This document shows, piece by piece, positions 1-7,863 of a stretch of DNA of 64,000 bases. The notes beneath the pieces were generated by a model, which searched no databases, had not been told where the DNA came from, and was given only the letters and a program-made list of their open reading frames with translations. Position numbers and translations under genes: made by a program. Each line of letters opens with the position of its first letter. The first letter of the stretch is position 1. Origin of the DNA: Rhodobacteraceae bacterium IMCC1909 (GTDB taxonomy: Bacteria > Pseudomonadota > Alphaproteobacteria > Rhodobacterales > Rhodobacteraceae); the NCBI GenBank assembly GCA_030704425.1, contig JAPDHM010000001.1, positions 1 to 64,000 of the forward strand, written 5' to 3'.

Positions 1-578
1 GGTCCGTTGTCAGAGCGAATAAACTCTGGCTTACCATGTTTGATCAGCAGCGGGTGCAGTGTCTCCAAAACGTCGTTCGCATTCATTTTGGGTCTCACTG
101 CCACGCAGAGCGCTTCACGGGTATATTCATCTAGAACCGTGAGCATTTTATAGCTGCGCCCATTGCTAAGCTTATCGTGCACAAAGTCGATCGCCCAAAT
201 ATGGTTGGGGTGTGTGGGCCGCAGCCTGATGATGGAGCTGTCTTTATGATAAAGCCGTTTGCGCTTGTTGTGCCGGCGCGGCAGCTGCAAACCTTCTTCG
301 TTCCATAAGCGCTCGATCCTCTTGTGGTTAACACGCCAGCCTTCCATGCGCAGCAGAGCTGTGACTTTCCTATAGCCATACCACCCATATTGCTTGGCCA
401 GCCGGATCATCGCCAAGCGAAGTTCGTTGTCATCTGTGGGTTGGGCTTGATAGCGCAGAGTTGAGCGGGCTACATCCAGAACAGCGCAAGCACGCCGCTC
501 AGAAATATCCAGCTTTTGACGCGTATGAATAACAGCCTGACGAAGCTGAGCCCGCGTCAGGCCCGCGGCTTTAGATGA
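1..578 (-). CDS. IS3-family transposase OrfB (integrase core), partial
   Basis: The -1 frame relative to OrfA is open from about 578 to the window edge. It encodes the DDE (rve) integrase domain. An HTH_21-type region contains YGWYGYRKVTALLR. The first catalytic Asp lies in HIWAIDFVHD and the second in FIRSDNGP, close to the edge. The third acidic residue would be outside the window. There is no obvious independent start codon, so translation probably depends on frameshifting from OrfA. No stop codon or frameshift is visible in the part seen, so the copy may be active. Confidence 0.85.
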
Positions 579-844
579 TCAAGGCTCTCCTTCAGGATCA
601 CCTTGTCTAACTGCAAGTCAGCGACGATCTTCTTCAAGCGCTCGTTTTCTTTCTTGAGCGATTTCATCTCAGAAACCTGCGAACGAGAAAGGCCTCCAAA
701 CTTCTTACGCCAGTAATAATAACTCTTATCTGAAATCCCAGCTTTGCGACACGAACTCACAACGTCCAAACCATCGTGCAAATGAACATCAATCTCGCGC
801 AATAACTTCAACACATCTTCATCAGAATAACGCTTTCGAGCCAT
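557..844 (-). CDS. IS3-family transposase OrfA
   Basis: This 95-residue protein is the DNA-binding half of an IS3-type transposase. The N-terminal half has a helix-turn-helix (about residues 8-50, including the SYYYWRKKFGG stretch). It is followed by a leucine-zipper coiled coil (LKKENERLKKIVADLQLDK, about 63-82) used for multimerisation. The pattern fits the IS407/IS3-like OrfA group. The ATG lies about 55 bases inside the IS terminus, as usual. Its last codons overlap the -1 frame of OrfB, so an OrfAB fusion by -1 frameshifting near the CTAAAGCC stretch is likely, although a classic A6G slip site is not present. The gene appears intact. Confidence 0.88.
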   Translation of the reverse strand: MARKRYSDEDVLKLLREIDVHLHDGLDVVSSCRKAGISDKSYYYWRKKFGGLSRSQVSEMKSLKKENERLKKIVADLQLDKVILKESLDHLKPRA

Positions 845-1457
845 GTTTCCTTACTCCCTTTGCCAAAATATACTGGCACAGTTCTAGGGGGCTAAGACAG
901 AGCGTTCGCAGCCGTATTTCGATTGCACCTGACATGTTCTTGGATACCAGATCGACTTTACTTAGAACAAGCAAATCAGCCATCGCAACTTGCGAAACGG
1001 CTTCGAACTGACGGTCAAGAGTGTCAGAGCCTGTTGCAGCATCCACCACCGCAACAACCCCGTCTATGCGGAAATTCCGTGCCAGATAAGGATCAACCAA
1101 GAACGTATGTAAAATGGGGGTAGGGTCTGCGAGGCCTGTTGTCTCGATTACAACACGGTCAAAGGTTAGGAGATTTTCTTGTTTACGGGCAGTCAAACTT
1201 TGCAGGACGCGCGCGAGGTCTTCGCGAATGGAACAGCACAGGCAGCCGGATTTCATCAAGGCAACTTCTTCGTCAACGGTATCTATTAGATCATGGTCAA
1301 GCCCCACTTCGCCGAAGTCATTCACTATAACAGCGATCTTGGGTCCGGTTGACTGGGCTATAATCGCATTTAGCAGTGTTGTTTTTCCCGCACCAAGAAA
1401 TCCTGTCAGCAGGGTAACTGGTAAACGGGTATCGTTTGCACCTAATTTATTTCTCAT
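822..1457 (-). pseudogene. COG0523 (CobW/ZigA-type) metal-chaperone GTPase, truncated by IS3
   Basis: The N-terminal G domain of a COG0523 GTPase, a family that inserts or hands over metals such as zinc or cobalt. Visible motifs are Walker A GFLGAGKT (residues 19-26), the family CxCC metal site GCLCC (71-75), ETTGLADP and the SKVDL guanine-specificity loop. About 185 native residues remain. The frame then enters the IS terminus (RTLCLSP) and ends inside orfA, so the C-terminal CobW_C domain is lost; family members are usually 320-400 residues. It is the last gene of the leftward znuA operon, so a zinc-allocation role (ZigA/YciC-like) is the natural reading. The remaining G domain might still be made, but the protein is probably non-functional. 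Confidence 0.85.
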
Positions 1458-1528
1458 TTTATTCGTGCTTTTTAGATTTTGGTATTGTTACATTTAATCT
1501 ATTTTGATGGCCAAACTATGTGGTCCGA

Positions 1529-2401
1529 CTAAGGCAGCAGCATACCAACGCTGAGGGCTATAATCATAAGTCCAACAGTCAGATGCAGGGTGGCAGAGAT
1601 GGCTTGCCTACCTTTGTGATTGCGAGCACCGAGACCAACCAGCCGCCGCGCGGCGACGCCGGAAGTCGCAATCATCTGGTTAAAAACTGCGGTTCCAAGT
1701 CCCATTGTGACCACTGCTAGACACCCGACAGCGAAAGCATCGAAACGGGCCGCAATCACCAAAACAAATAATGCTCCAGTACAAGGTCTTATTGCAATGC
1801 TGGCGATCAATGCGAGAGCGTCGCGCGTCGAAGTAAGCGTTGCCATATCGTTTAAGCTTGGGCCATGCGAATGGCCACAACAGACGTGTGTGTCCTTCTT
1901 AACTTGGCTGATTTGATACCAACAGCGTGCGCCACGAAATATTAATACAGCTCCAATTGCGGCAATGGTCACGTAACTCGCAGGTACTAGCCAGGTCTCC
2001 GTAAGGTCAGTCAAATCAGCAGACCCAATCTGCAGAATAAAGTAGAGACCACCGACCAAAAAGATTGCCGTTACGGCCTGTGCTAGACTGGATAAAAAAG
2101 TTAGGATGCTCAAACGTTTTAGGTTCGCGCCACTTGCAAGGGACGCTCCACCAATCATTACTTTCCCATGCCCCGGGCCTAGGGCGTGGAAAAAGCCATA
2201 CGCGGCTGTCGCAGCGCACAATGTCCAGACAGCCTGTGGATTACCTGCTTGAATACCCCTAAGCGCACCAGCCATCGCGTTCTGGAACTTACGTTGTTCC
2301 CCAACCGCCCAGCGTTGAATTTCAAACCATGGCACAATATCCCAGACTGCGGCCCCAATAGCCAAGATACAAAGAACGGTCATGCCGAACCTTAACCACA
2401 T
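1529..2401 (-). CDS. NicO/RcnA-type metal permease (COG2215)
   Basis: A 290-residue polytopic membrane protein of the NicO family, whose members move nickel, cobalt or possibly zinc. The signature HALGPGHGKVMIG is seen at about residues 72-84. A metal-binding loop CCGHSHG lies between membrane segments in the middle, and RPCTGALFVLV lies in the second half. Five to six hydrophobic segments are visible. Its start overlaps the end of the DUF1007 gene by 10 bp, indicating translational coupling. DUF1007 plus NicO is a known paired arrangement (COG3683 with COG2215). Its place behind znuA and beside a COG0523 gene argues for zinc here, but that rests on context only. Confidence 0.82.
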   Translation of the reverse strand: MWLRFGMTVLCILAIGAAVWDIVPWFEIQRWAVGEQRKFQNAMAGALRGIQAGNPQAVWTLCAATAAYGFFHALGPGHGKVMIGGASLASGANLKRLSILTFLSSLAQAVTAIFLVGGLYFILQIGSADLTDLTETWLVPASYVTIAAIGAVLIFRGARCWYQISQVKKDTHVCCGHSHGPSLNDMATLTSTRDALALIASIAIRPCTGALFVLVIAARFDAFAVGCLAVVTMGLGTAVFNQMIATSGVAARRLVGLGARNHKGRQAISATLHLTVGLMIIALSVGMLLP

Positions 2402-3057
2402 GTCAACTGCACCTCATCAGAGAAGAGTTGGCCAACATTTTCCATTTCTGGGCTGTCGTCACGCCCCAGTGCGGCCAGCATGTCTTGTAAAACTCTTTCT
2501 GCTTTCGTTGGTTCAAAATGTACAATTCGCGCTTCACAATCTTCAGGCAGATCAGGCGAAGCTTTCGCAGATACAATAGTGTAGGCGAAATAAAAAAACG
2601 GATCATAGAGGCGCAAAAGTATTGGTAAACGATCAACTTTGATAGGTTTCGATAATGGCAGGTCAAATATGACCTCAATTTGATTGGCATTCAACTTTAC
2701 AGCCGCAGCTTTGGGACGTCCCAACGGATAGTCTTGGCCTAAAACTTCAAGGTAGATGTCACCCTTATAATCTTGAGGCCAGTTAGTTTCACCCTCTAAA
2801 ATCTTAACGCGATCAGCATCATTCAATTGACCGTCTTGATCCAGATCTAATTCTAACGTCTCAAACAAAACAAGCGTTGTAAATTCATCATAACGCCACG
2901 AAACTTTGATTGCTTCCAACTGCCGATCGCTTCCAAAAACAAAGCCAGTACGCGCATCAACGAAAACGTGTGGATGTGCCTTGGTAACGCCACCAAGGCA
3001 TATCGCAAACAGCATTATGACCCAAAATTTTTGTAACAATGAGAACTTGTACCTCAA
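2392..3057 (-). CDS. DUF1007 periplasmic protein (COG3683), partner of NicO permease
   Basis: A 221-residue secreted protein. Its N-terminus is a signal peptide (hydrophobic WVIMLFAICLGGV, cleavage near AHPHVFVDA). The family hallmark HPHVFVDA directly follows the cleavage site and could bind metal through its histidines. An Asp-rich EF-hand-like stretch, DLDQDGQLNDAD, lies at about residues 71-82 and also suggests metal binding. DUF1007 proteins are found next to NicO permeases and are thought to act as their extracytoplasmic component; the mechanism is not established. The gene begins 33 bp after znuA ends and overlaps the permease, so znuA, this gene, the permease and the GTPase probably form one operon under Zur. 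Confidence 0.82.
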   Translation of the reverse strand: MRYKFSLLQKFWVIMLFAICLGGVTKAHPHVFVDARTGFVFGSDRQLEAIKVSWRYDEFTTLVLFETLELDLDQDGQLNDADRVKILEGETNWPQDYKGDIYLEVLGQDYPLGRPKAAAVKLNANQIEVIFDLPLSKPIKVDRLPILLRLYDPFFYFAYTIVSAKASPDLPEDCEARIVHFEPTKAERVLQDMLAALGRDDSPEMENVGQLFSDEVQLTCG

Positions 3058-3090
3058 TTTTTAGCCCTGCCGCTTATTAAATAGATGCTC

Positions 3091-4074
3091 CTACATGCAA
3101 CTTGCAAGAGCAGTTGACAAGTTTCGGATCAGTTCAGGATATAGAGATGAGCCCGGTTCCAGATCAGATCCAAGTGGATCAACGATCCCCGTCTTCGCGT
3201 CTGTTCCGTCAAGAACAGTTGCGATCAGCTTGGGGTTGAACTGCGGTTCAGCAAGAACGCAATCTATTCCTTGCCGCATAACTCGGTCTCGGATTTCTGT
3301 TATACGCGCCGGACTTGGATCGGACGCGTCGCTGAGGGAAATAGCGCCAGATGCTTGAAAGTTAAAGTCCATTTCGAAATACTGATACGCGTCATGGAAT
3401 ACGATGAAGCGTGTGCCACGGACACGGTCAAGAGTTGCTGTGACTTCACCAATCAACAATTCAATTTCTGTACGGCCTGCCGCGGCGTTTGCAAAATAAG
3501 TTCCTGCGTTGTCAGGGTCTGCAGAAGAAAGCTGACCCGCAATTACGTTCAGCCAAGTCATTGCATTTTTTGGTGACAACCATGCGTGTGGATCATGGTC
3601 GCCATGATCGTGCTTATCATGCGCAGCCGTTCCATCATGGTCATCATGGTCGTCATGGTCGTCATGGTCGTCATGGTCATCATGGTCGTCATGGTCATCA
3701 TGGTCATGCACTTCGAATAACGCACTTTCTCTGAAATCTAATTGAACGGTTCCATCTAGGTCTAATAAAGAAGTGACAGAGGCGTCTTTAGCCAACGTTT
3801 CAATCGTATCTGTCAGCCACGGGATTAAGTCAGGTCCAATCCAAAATACAAGATCAGAGTTCTGTAATGCGGCAGCCTCAGACGGACGTAAACTATACTC
3901 ATGTGGGCTTGCACCAGGCTGAATAATTAAATCAGGCATACCTACACCATCCATAACCCGTGCGACCAAGGAATGAACGGGAGCAATATCCACTGCGACC
4001 TGCGGCGTATCCGCGTATGCAGTTCCTCCCATCAAAGTGGCAGTAAGGGAAAGAGTAAGAAGTTTTCTAGACAT
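3091..4074 (-). CDS. znuA: Zinc ABC transporter substrate-binding protein ZnuA
   Basis: Periplasmic zinc-binding lipocalin-unrelated cluster A-I protein of the ZnuABC importer, 327 residues from the chosen ATG. That ATG is preceded by GGAG at 7 bp and starts a good signal peptide (SRKLLTLSLTATLMGG, cleavage near AYA). A longer upstream frame exists but has no signal peptide at its start and would run through the Zur operator. Expected zinc ligands are seen: His in GASPHEYSL, His in DPHAWLSP, His in VFHDAYQYFE and the acidic LAEPQF loop. Between the first two lies a very regular Asp-Asp-His repeat tract (about residues 123-160), the acidic/His loop typical of zinc-binding members but unusually regular here. 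It is divergent from zur-znuCB. Confidence 0.93.
   Translation of the reverse strand: MSRKLLTLSLTATLMGGTAYADTPQVAVDIAPVHSLVARVMDGVGMPDLIIQPGASPHEYSLRPSEAAALQNSDLVFWIGPDLIPWLTDTIETLAKDASVTSLLDLDGTVQLDFRESALFEVHDHDDHDDHDDHDDHDDHDDHDDHDGTAAHDKHDHGDHDPHAWLSPKNAMTWLNVIAGQLSSADPDNAGTYFANAAAGRTEIELLIGEVTATLDRVRGTRFIVFHDAYQYFEMDFNFQASGAISLSDASDPSPARITEIRDRVMRQGIDCVLAEPQFNPKLIATVLDGTDAKTGIVDPLGSDLEPGSSLYPELIRNLSTALASCM
3637..3708 (-). repeat. 9-bp tandem repeat encoding the (Asp-Asp-His)n loop of ZnuA
   Basis: Eight consecutive 9-bp units of the form ATGGTCRTC (plus-strand view) lie in frame within znuA. The only differences between units are A/G at one position and the last unit. On the coding strand each unit gives Asp-Asp-His or Asp-His-Asp in rotation. 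Such near-identical short units are prone to slipped-strand changes, so loop length probably varies between strains without breaking the frame. Confidence 0.9.
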
Positions 4075-4085
4075 CACGGGCTCCA

Positions 4086-4100
4086 TGTGATTATATAACA
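4086..4100. promoter_or_regulatory. Candidate Zur operator in the znuA/zur divergent spacer
   Basis: TGTGATTATATAACA is a near-perfect palindrome (one mismatch) that fits the TGTTAT-N-ATAACA core typical of Zur boxes. It lies just upstream of the znuA start and between two divergent zinc genes. A second, weaker palindrome, ATGTAATAACAT, covers 4121-4132 and overlaps the first codon of zur. Repression of both directions by zinc-loaded Zur is the natural inference. Confidence 0.65.
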
Positions 4101-4130
4101 TTACGATACCCTTAGACGAAATGTAATAAC

Positions 4131-4646
4131 ATGACAAGAGAGACGGCGAAAGTGAGTGCTGAAGGACATCCATTGGGATTTGCGCAGCACGACCATAGTA
4201 CATGTATGAACGATGCTTTGGCCGCAGCTGATGCGCGTTGCGAAGAGGACGGTCTTCGTTTTACGCCTGTCAGACGCAAGGTGCTAGAGATATTACTTCA
4301 AGATCATCGTGCGTTGGGCGCTTACGCTATATTAGATAAGCTGCGCGAAGATGGATTTGGGTCGCAACCTCCAATAGCGTATCGGGCTTTGGATTTTCTT
4401 GTAGCAAATGGTTTGGCCCATAAAATCGAGCGGTTAAACGCCTTCATAGCATGTGCCGACACTAACCATGCCCACACACCAGCATTTATGATTTGTAGGT
4501 TGTGCAATGCAGTTGCCGAAGAATTATCCTCGTCAGCGCGAAATGCATTGCACGAGGTGGCACGCGCCACCGGCTTTAAGATAGAGCGAACGATCATTGA
4601 GGCTGAAGGTATCTGCCCATCCTGTATTAACAAAACAGAGTCATGA
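4131..4646 (+). CDS. zur: Zinc uptake regulator Zur (Fur family)
   Basis: A 171-residue Fur-family repressor. The winged helix region includes RFTPVRRKVLEILL and the recognition-helix region PPIAYRALDFLVANGLAHKIE. The structural zinc site is formed by CRLC (about residue 122) and CPSC near the C-terminus. Fur would have HHDH and NGxC features not seen here; the PIAYRAL helix and the genomic context point to Zur. The ATG at 4131 has no clear Shine-Dalgarno and overlaps a half-palindrome. ATG 4206 (residue 26) is an alternative start that would still keep the DNA-binding domain. The stop overlaps the znuC start (ATGA), so zur-znuC-znuB is one transcript and probably autoregulated. Confidence 0.9.
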   Translation: MTRETAKVSAEGHPLGFAQHDHSTCMNDALAAADARCEEDGLRFTPVRRKVLEILLQDHRALGAYAILDKLREDGFGSQPPIAYRALDFLVANGLAHKIERLNAFIACADTNHAHTPAFMICRLCNAVAEELSSSARNALHEVARATGFKIERTIIEAEGICPSCINKTES

Positions 4647-5374
4647 GCCTTATTCATGTCGAGGGACTTAGCGTTAGCTACGGCGCAAGAATGGCACTGT
4701 CAGATGTGTCGTTGCGTATTGAGCCTAATGAAATTGTGACAATTGTTGGACCCAACGGATCAGGTAAAACTAGCCTGCTAAGGGCGATCATCGGTGCGGT
4801 CAAACCGTTAGCAGGAAGTATCGTTCATGCTAGCAACCTCAAGATCGGGTATGTCCCACAAAAGCTCCACATTGATGAAACCTTACCAATCACAGTTTCA
4901 AGATTCTTGAGATTACCGGGAGGCCTTGCAGATGTTGATTATGCACTGAAACAAGCAGGCGTACCCGAATTAGAGAAAGAGCAACTTTCACAGCTTTCAG
5001 GCGGTCAATTCCAAAGGGTCTTACTTGCCCGGGCGTTAATAGGAAAACCTGATTTGTTACTTTTAGATGAAGCAACCCAGGGGCTTGATCAACGCGGTTC
5101 TGCATCATTTTACCAGCAAATCGAAACGGTACGAAAGGCTACTGGCTGCGCAATCCTTATGATCAGCCATGAATTACATGTTGTGATGAGCGCCTCTGAC
5201 CGTGTTATCTGCCTGAACGGTCATGTTTGCTGTGAAGGAGCACCTGCAGCGGTAGCATCAGCGCCAGAATATAGGGCTTTGTTCGGCACGGGAACCGGAG
5301 GTGCGCTGGCACTTTACCGCCATGAACACGACCACGATCATGGCGACCATTGCCATAACCAGGATGCAGAGTAA
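4643..5374 (+). CDS. znuC: Zinc ABC transporter ATP-binding protein ZnuC
   Basis: A 243-residue cytoplasmic ATPase that drives zinc import with ZnuB and ZnuA. Walker A GPNGSGKTS lies at about residues 36-44. The Q-loop is in GYVPQ, the ABC signature is LSGGQFQR, Walker B is LLLLDEAT and the switch His is in MISHELH. The C-terminal tail is rich in histidine (HEHDHDHGDHCH), as in other ZnuC proteins, and may sense or buffer zinc. Four-base overlaps with zur upstream and a one-base overlap with znuB downstream show translational coupling. Confidence 0.93.
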   Translation: MSLIHVEGLSVSYGARMALSDVSLRIEPNEIVTIVGPNGSGKTSLLRAIIGAVKPLAGSIVHASNLKIGYVPQKLHIDETLPITVSRFLRLPGGLADVDYALKQAGVPELEKEQLSQLSGGQFQRVLLARALIGKPDLLLLDEATQGLDQRGSASFYQQIETVRKATGCAILMISHELHVVMSASDRVICLNGHVCCEGAPAAVASAPEYRALFGTGTGGALALYRHEHDHDHGDHCHNQDAE

Positions 5375-6168
5375 TGTTTGATGATTTTATGGTGCGTGCC
5401 GCGCTTGCAGGAATTGGTCTGGCTTTTGCCTCAGCGCCTTTAGGCTGCTTTGTGGTCTGGCGGCGCATGGCCTATTTCGGGGATGCCACCGCCCATGCGG
5501 CGATCCTTGGAGTTGCACTGTCATTGGCATTTTCGATGTCCATATTTGTAGGAACGGTGGTCGTAGCCTTACTAATGGCTCTTGTTGTCAGCGTGTTGTC
5601 CGAAAAAGGCTATGCTATGGATACTTTGCTGGGGGTGCTTGCGCATTCTGCGCTGGCCTTTGGACTTGTGGCGGTGTCCTTTCTTTCCGGCATTCGGATT
5701 GACCTAATGGCCTATCTCTTTGGTGATATTCTTGCCGTCTCACGCGGGGATCTTTCAGTCATCTGGGGCGGCGCAGCACTTGTTGTATCGTTGATCGGAT
5801 GGCGTTGGTCGGGCCTATTAACCTCAACACTTAACGCGGATCTCGCCTATGCAAACGGGATCAATCCGAAACGCGAGCAGCTAGTATTGACAATTGCTTT
5901 AGCAATTACAGTTGCAGTCGCAATAAAAGTGGTTGGAGTGCTGCTCATTGCCGCTATGTTAATAATCCCTGCAGCTGCAGCACGCCCTATGTCTCGGACC
6001 CCAGAAGGTATGGCCATCGCTGCTGGTTTGATTGGAATGCTGTCCACGATTATCGGACTTCAGGCAGCTTATGTACTCGATACGCCCGCGGGTCCATCCA
6101 TCGTATGCGTCACGGCTATTACGTTTATCTTTACCAGCTTCCTTAAGCTTCTTGGGCATCGGCGGTAA
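5374..6168 (+). CDS. znuB: Zinc ABC transporter permease ZnuB
   Basis: A 264-residue integral membrane protein of the ABC-3 family (ZnuB/TroC type) with about seven to eight hydrophobic segments. The family region AHSALAFGLVAVSFLSG and the C-terminal ALAITVAVAIKVVGVLLIAAMLIIPAAAARP stretch (given here only as a landmark, residues about 170-200) are recognisable. The start codon overlaps the znuC stop (TAATG). It is the last gene of the rightward zinc operon. Downstream lies an inverted repeat derived from IS termini that could also act in termination. Confidence 0.92.
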   Translation: MFDDFMVRAALAGIGLAFASAPLGCFVVWRRMAYFGDATAHAAILGVALSLAFSMSIFVGTVVVALLMALVVSVLSEKGYAMDTLLGVLAHSALAFGLVAVSFLSGIRIDLMAYLFGDILAVSRGDLSVIWGGAALVVSLIGWRWSGLLTSTLNADLAYANGINPKREQLVLTIALAITVAVAIKVVGVLLIAAMLIIPAAAARPMSRTPEGMAIAAGLIGMLSTIIGLQAAYVLDTPAGPSIVCVTAITFIFTSFLKLLGHRR

Positions 6169-6188
6169 TAACAAGGTGAATAGTACCT

Positions 6189-6236
6189 TGTCTTAGTCCC
6201 CTAAATTAGTGCCACGAATTTGGGGGGGCCAAGACA
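6189..6236. repeat. 48-bp palindromic remnant made of two IS3-type terminal repeats
   Basis: TGTCTTAGTCCCCTAAATT at one end faces CCAAGACA and its flank at the other, forming an imperfect inverted repeat (TGTCTTAG...CCAAGACA; CCCCTAAATT...AATTTGGGGG). The outer sequence closely resembles the terminus of the IS3 element at 899. The unit looks like an element reduced to its ends. It sits 20 bp after the znuB stop and could fold into a hairpin, possibly serving as the operon terminator; no clean U-tract follows. A small extra inverted repeat (AAGGT...ACCTT) is seen at 6173-6189. Confidence 0.6.
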
Positions 6237-6310
6237 GCTCCGGGGAACTTACAGATCACGTCGTTTACTCTGTGACCGATCATGTAGGAGTTGTGCGATA
6301 TATGGGAGAC

Positions 6311-6427
6311 GGCAAGCCGAATAATCTCTGGGCTCGTTTCAAAGCACCTGAATGGGGAGTGTTTTGTCATACAGCGAGGCTATAAAACCGCCCGCCCCGT
6401 CTCAAGTTAGTTTTGTCTGACAGTGCC
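6311..6427 (-). pseudogene. IS6-family transposase 5' remnant
   Basis: Reading leftward from 6427, the terminal repeat GGCACTGTCAGAC is followed by an untranslated leader and a frame starting MTKHSPFRCFETSPEIIRLA. This matches the start of the IS6-family frame at 27932. Homology stops after IIRLAV and an unrelated sequence follows. Only the left end of the element survives. Confidence 0.75.
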
Positions 6428-6437
6428 GGTAAGATGC

Positions 6438-7115
6438 CTAACGAAGGTCAATCCAATATGCCTCATCACGCGATGATCGCTGGCAGGCGTCTACAAACCG
6501 CACTCCATCCAAACCATCTTGGACTCCCAACGTTGCACCGTCCAGGTTCTGTGAAGCGATAACGCCCGCGGCCTCTCGATAGAGCGTTGCAAAAGCTTCT
6601 AGATAGCCCTCGGGATGGCCCGCTGGAATTCGCGTGACGGCGACGGCCGCAGAGCCTGCAGCACCACCACCCCGGGTGATCATCTGGGGCGCCTGTCCCA
6701 GTTTGGAAAACCACAGAACGTTCGGATTTTCCTGCACCCAACGCAGTGATCCTTCGCTGCCATAAACTGCCAGTGTCAGGTTGTTTTCATTGCCAATCGC
6801 GACTTGGCTGGCCCAAATATGGCACCATGCACCAGCATCAAACCGCAAGGTGACGCGTGCATCATCGTCTACCGATCGCCCGGCAACGTGAGAACGTAAT
6901 GTGGCACTTAGTGATGTGGCCCGCTGTCCAATGACGAAACACGCAAGATTATAGGCGTGAGTGCCGATATCGCCGATAGCACCCCCACCAGACAAGACCG
7001 GGTCCATCCGCCATTTGGCTTGTTTGTTATCCTCAGCGGGGGCCTCGCTGAGCCAGTCCTGCAGATAGTTCAGCCCGTCCCCCTTGGCAATCAAACTGGG
7101 CACATCGACCACCAC
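6438..7115 (-). pseudogene. Gfo/Idh/MocA-family oxidoreductase, N-terminus missing
   Basis: The remaining 225 codons cover the C-terminal substrate/oligomer domain of a NAD(P)-dependent sugar or inositol oxidoreductase. The family motif GGAIGDIGTHAYNL lies near residue 44 of the fragment, followed by DDDARVTLRFDAGAW and the YGSEGSL strand. The N-terminal Rossmann fold (about 130-150 residues) is missing. The upstream edge runs head-on into the equally truncated Hsp31-like gene at about 7090-7115, so a deletion probably fused the two. Members normally have 330-390 residues. The stop codon lies 11 bp from the IS6 remnant. Confidence 0.8.
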
Positions 7116-7863
7116 GGATTATGATGGTGGGGCTTACGCCAAACCTTATGTGGGCCCCAAAAATCGCGTGCTGATGATCTGCACCGAAGAACGCAACATG
7201 ACGATGGCTAACGGCAAAAAGTTCTCTACGGGCAACCATCCAGTCGAGATGGGCCTACCTATGCTTCATCTCATGAACGCGGGTTTTGAAATTGATATTG
7301 TAACGCCAACTGGCGCGCCTGTCGCGATCGAGGAATGGGCGATGCCTGCGGATGATGCCGACGTGAAAAGGCTTTATCGTGATCATGCAGATACCTTTGC
7401 GAACCCTGGTAGTCTTGCGGATTTTGTTGCACACAAGATGAATGGTGCGGCACCTTATGCTGCCGTCTTCATCCCCGGAGGCCATGGTGCGATGCTCGGA
7501 TTGCCCGACAATAAGAATGTCGGAGAAGTGCTGTACTGGGCGCATGAACAGGACCTATTTACACTGGCTCTTTGTCACGGCCCGGCCGCGTTATTATCCG
7601 CGAAGACTGAAAAAGGGTTCTTGTATGAAGGATACAAGATGACTGCGTTCCCGGATTCGGTCGACAAACAAACCCCCATGATTGGCTACTTGCCAGGCCC
7701 AATGCCGTGGTGGGTGTGCGAGAAGTTGACTGCTCTGGGAGTGCAGATCACCAACAAAAAAGCCGATGCGTCATGCCATATTGATCGCCGTCTAATTACG
7801 GGCGCGAGCCCCAAGGCCGCAAACGCTTTTGGTCGACTGGCTTCGGAAGCATTGCTGAAATAG
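7084..7863 (+). pseudogene. hchA: Hsp31/HchA-like DJ-1/PfpI protein, 5' end lost
   Basis: Strong similarity to Hsp31 (HchA), a holding chaperone, glyoxalase III and protein deglycase of the DJ-1/PfpI superfamily. Seen are KPYVGPKNRVLMICTEER, FSTGNHPVEM, the nucleophile elbow ALCHGPAALL with the catalytic Cys-His pair, and the C-terminal TGASPKAANAFG. E. coli Hsp31 has about 40 more residues at the N-terminus. Here the frame before DYDGGAYAKPY comes from the antisense of the neighbouring oxidoreductase and starts with a TTG lacking a ribosome-binding site. The catalytic core is intact, so expression from a new start is possible, but the natural promoter and N-terminus are gone. Confidence 0.8.

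Larger units (their letters stand above)
1..899 (-). mobile_element. IS3-family insertion sequence, 3' part beyond window edge
   Basis: The element carries the two overlapping reading frames of an IS3-type transposase, both on the minus strand. Its 5' terminal inverted repeat reads TGTCTTAGCCCCC from 899 downward. It interrupts the COG0523 GTPase gene, whose reading frame runs directly into the terminus. The right end and any target duplication lie outside the window. A related pair of termini sits at 6189-6236, on the other side of the zinc locus. Confidence 0.88.

Noticed and set aside
3637-3708. Possible CRISPR-like array
   Set aside because: Units are 9 bp without spacers and lie in frame inside znuA; this is a coding tandem repeat.
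3489-3734. Plus-strand His/Arg-rich frame of 81 codons
   Set aside because: It is the antisense of the znuA Asp-Asp-His repeat and owes its composition to the 9-bp tandem units.
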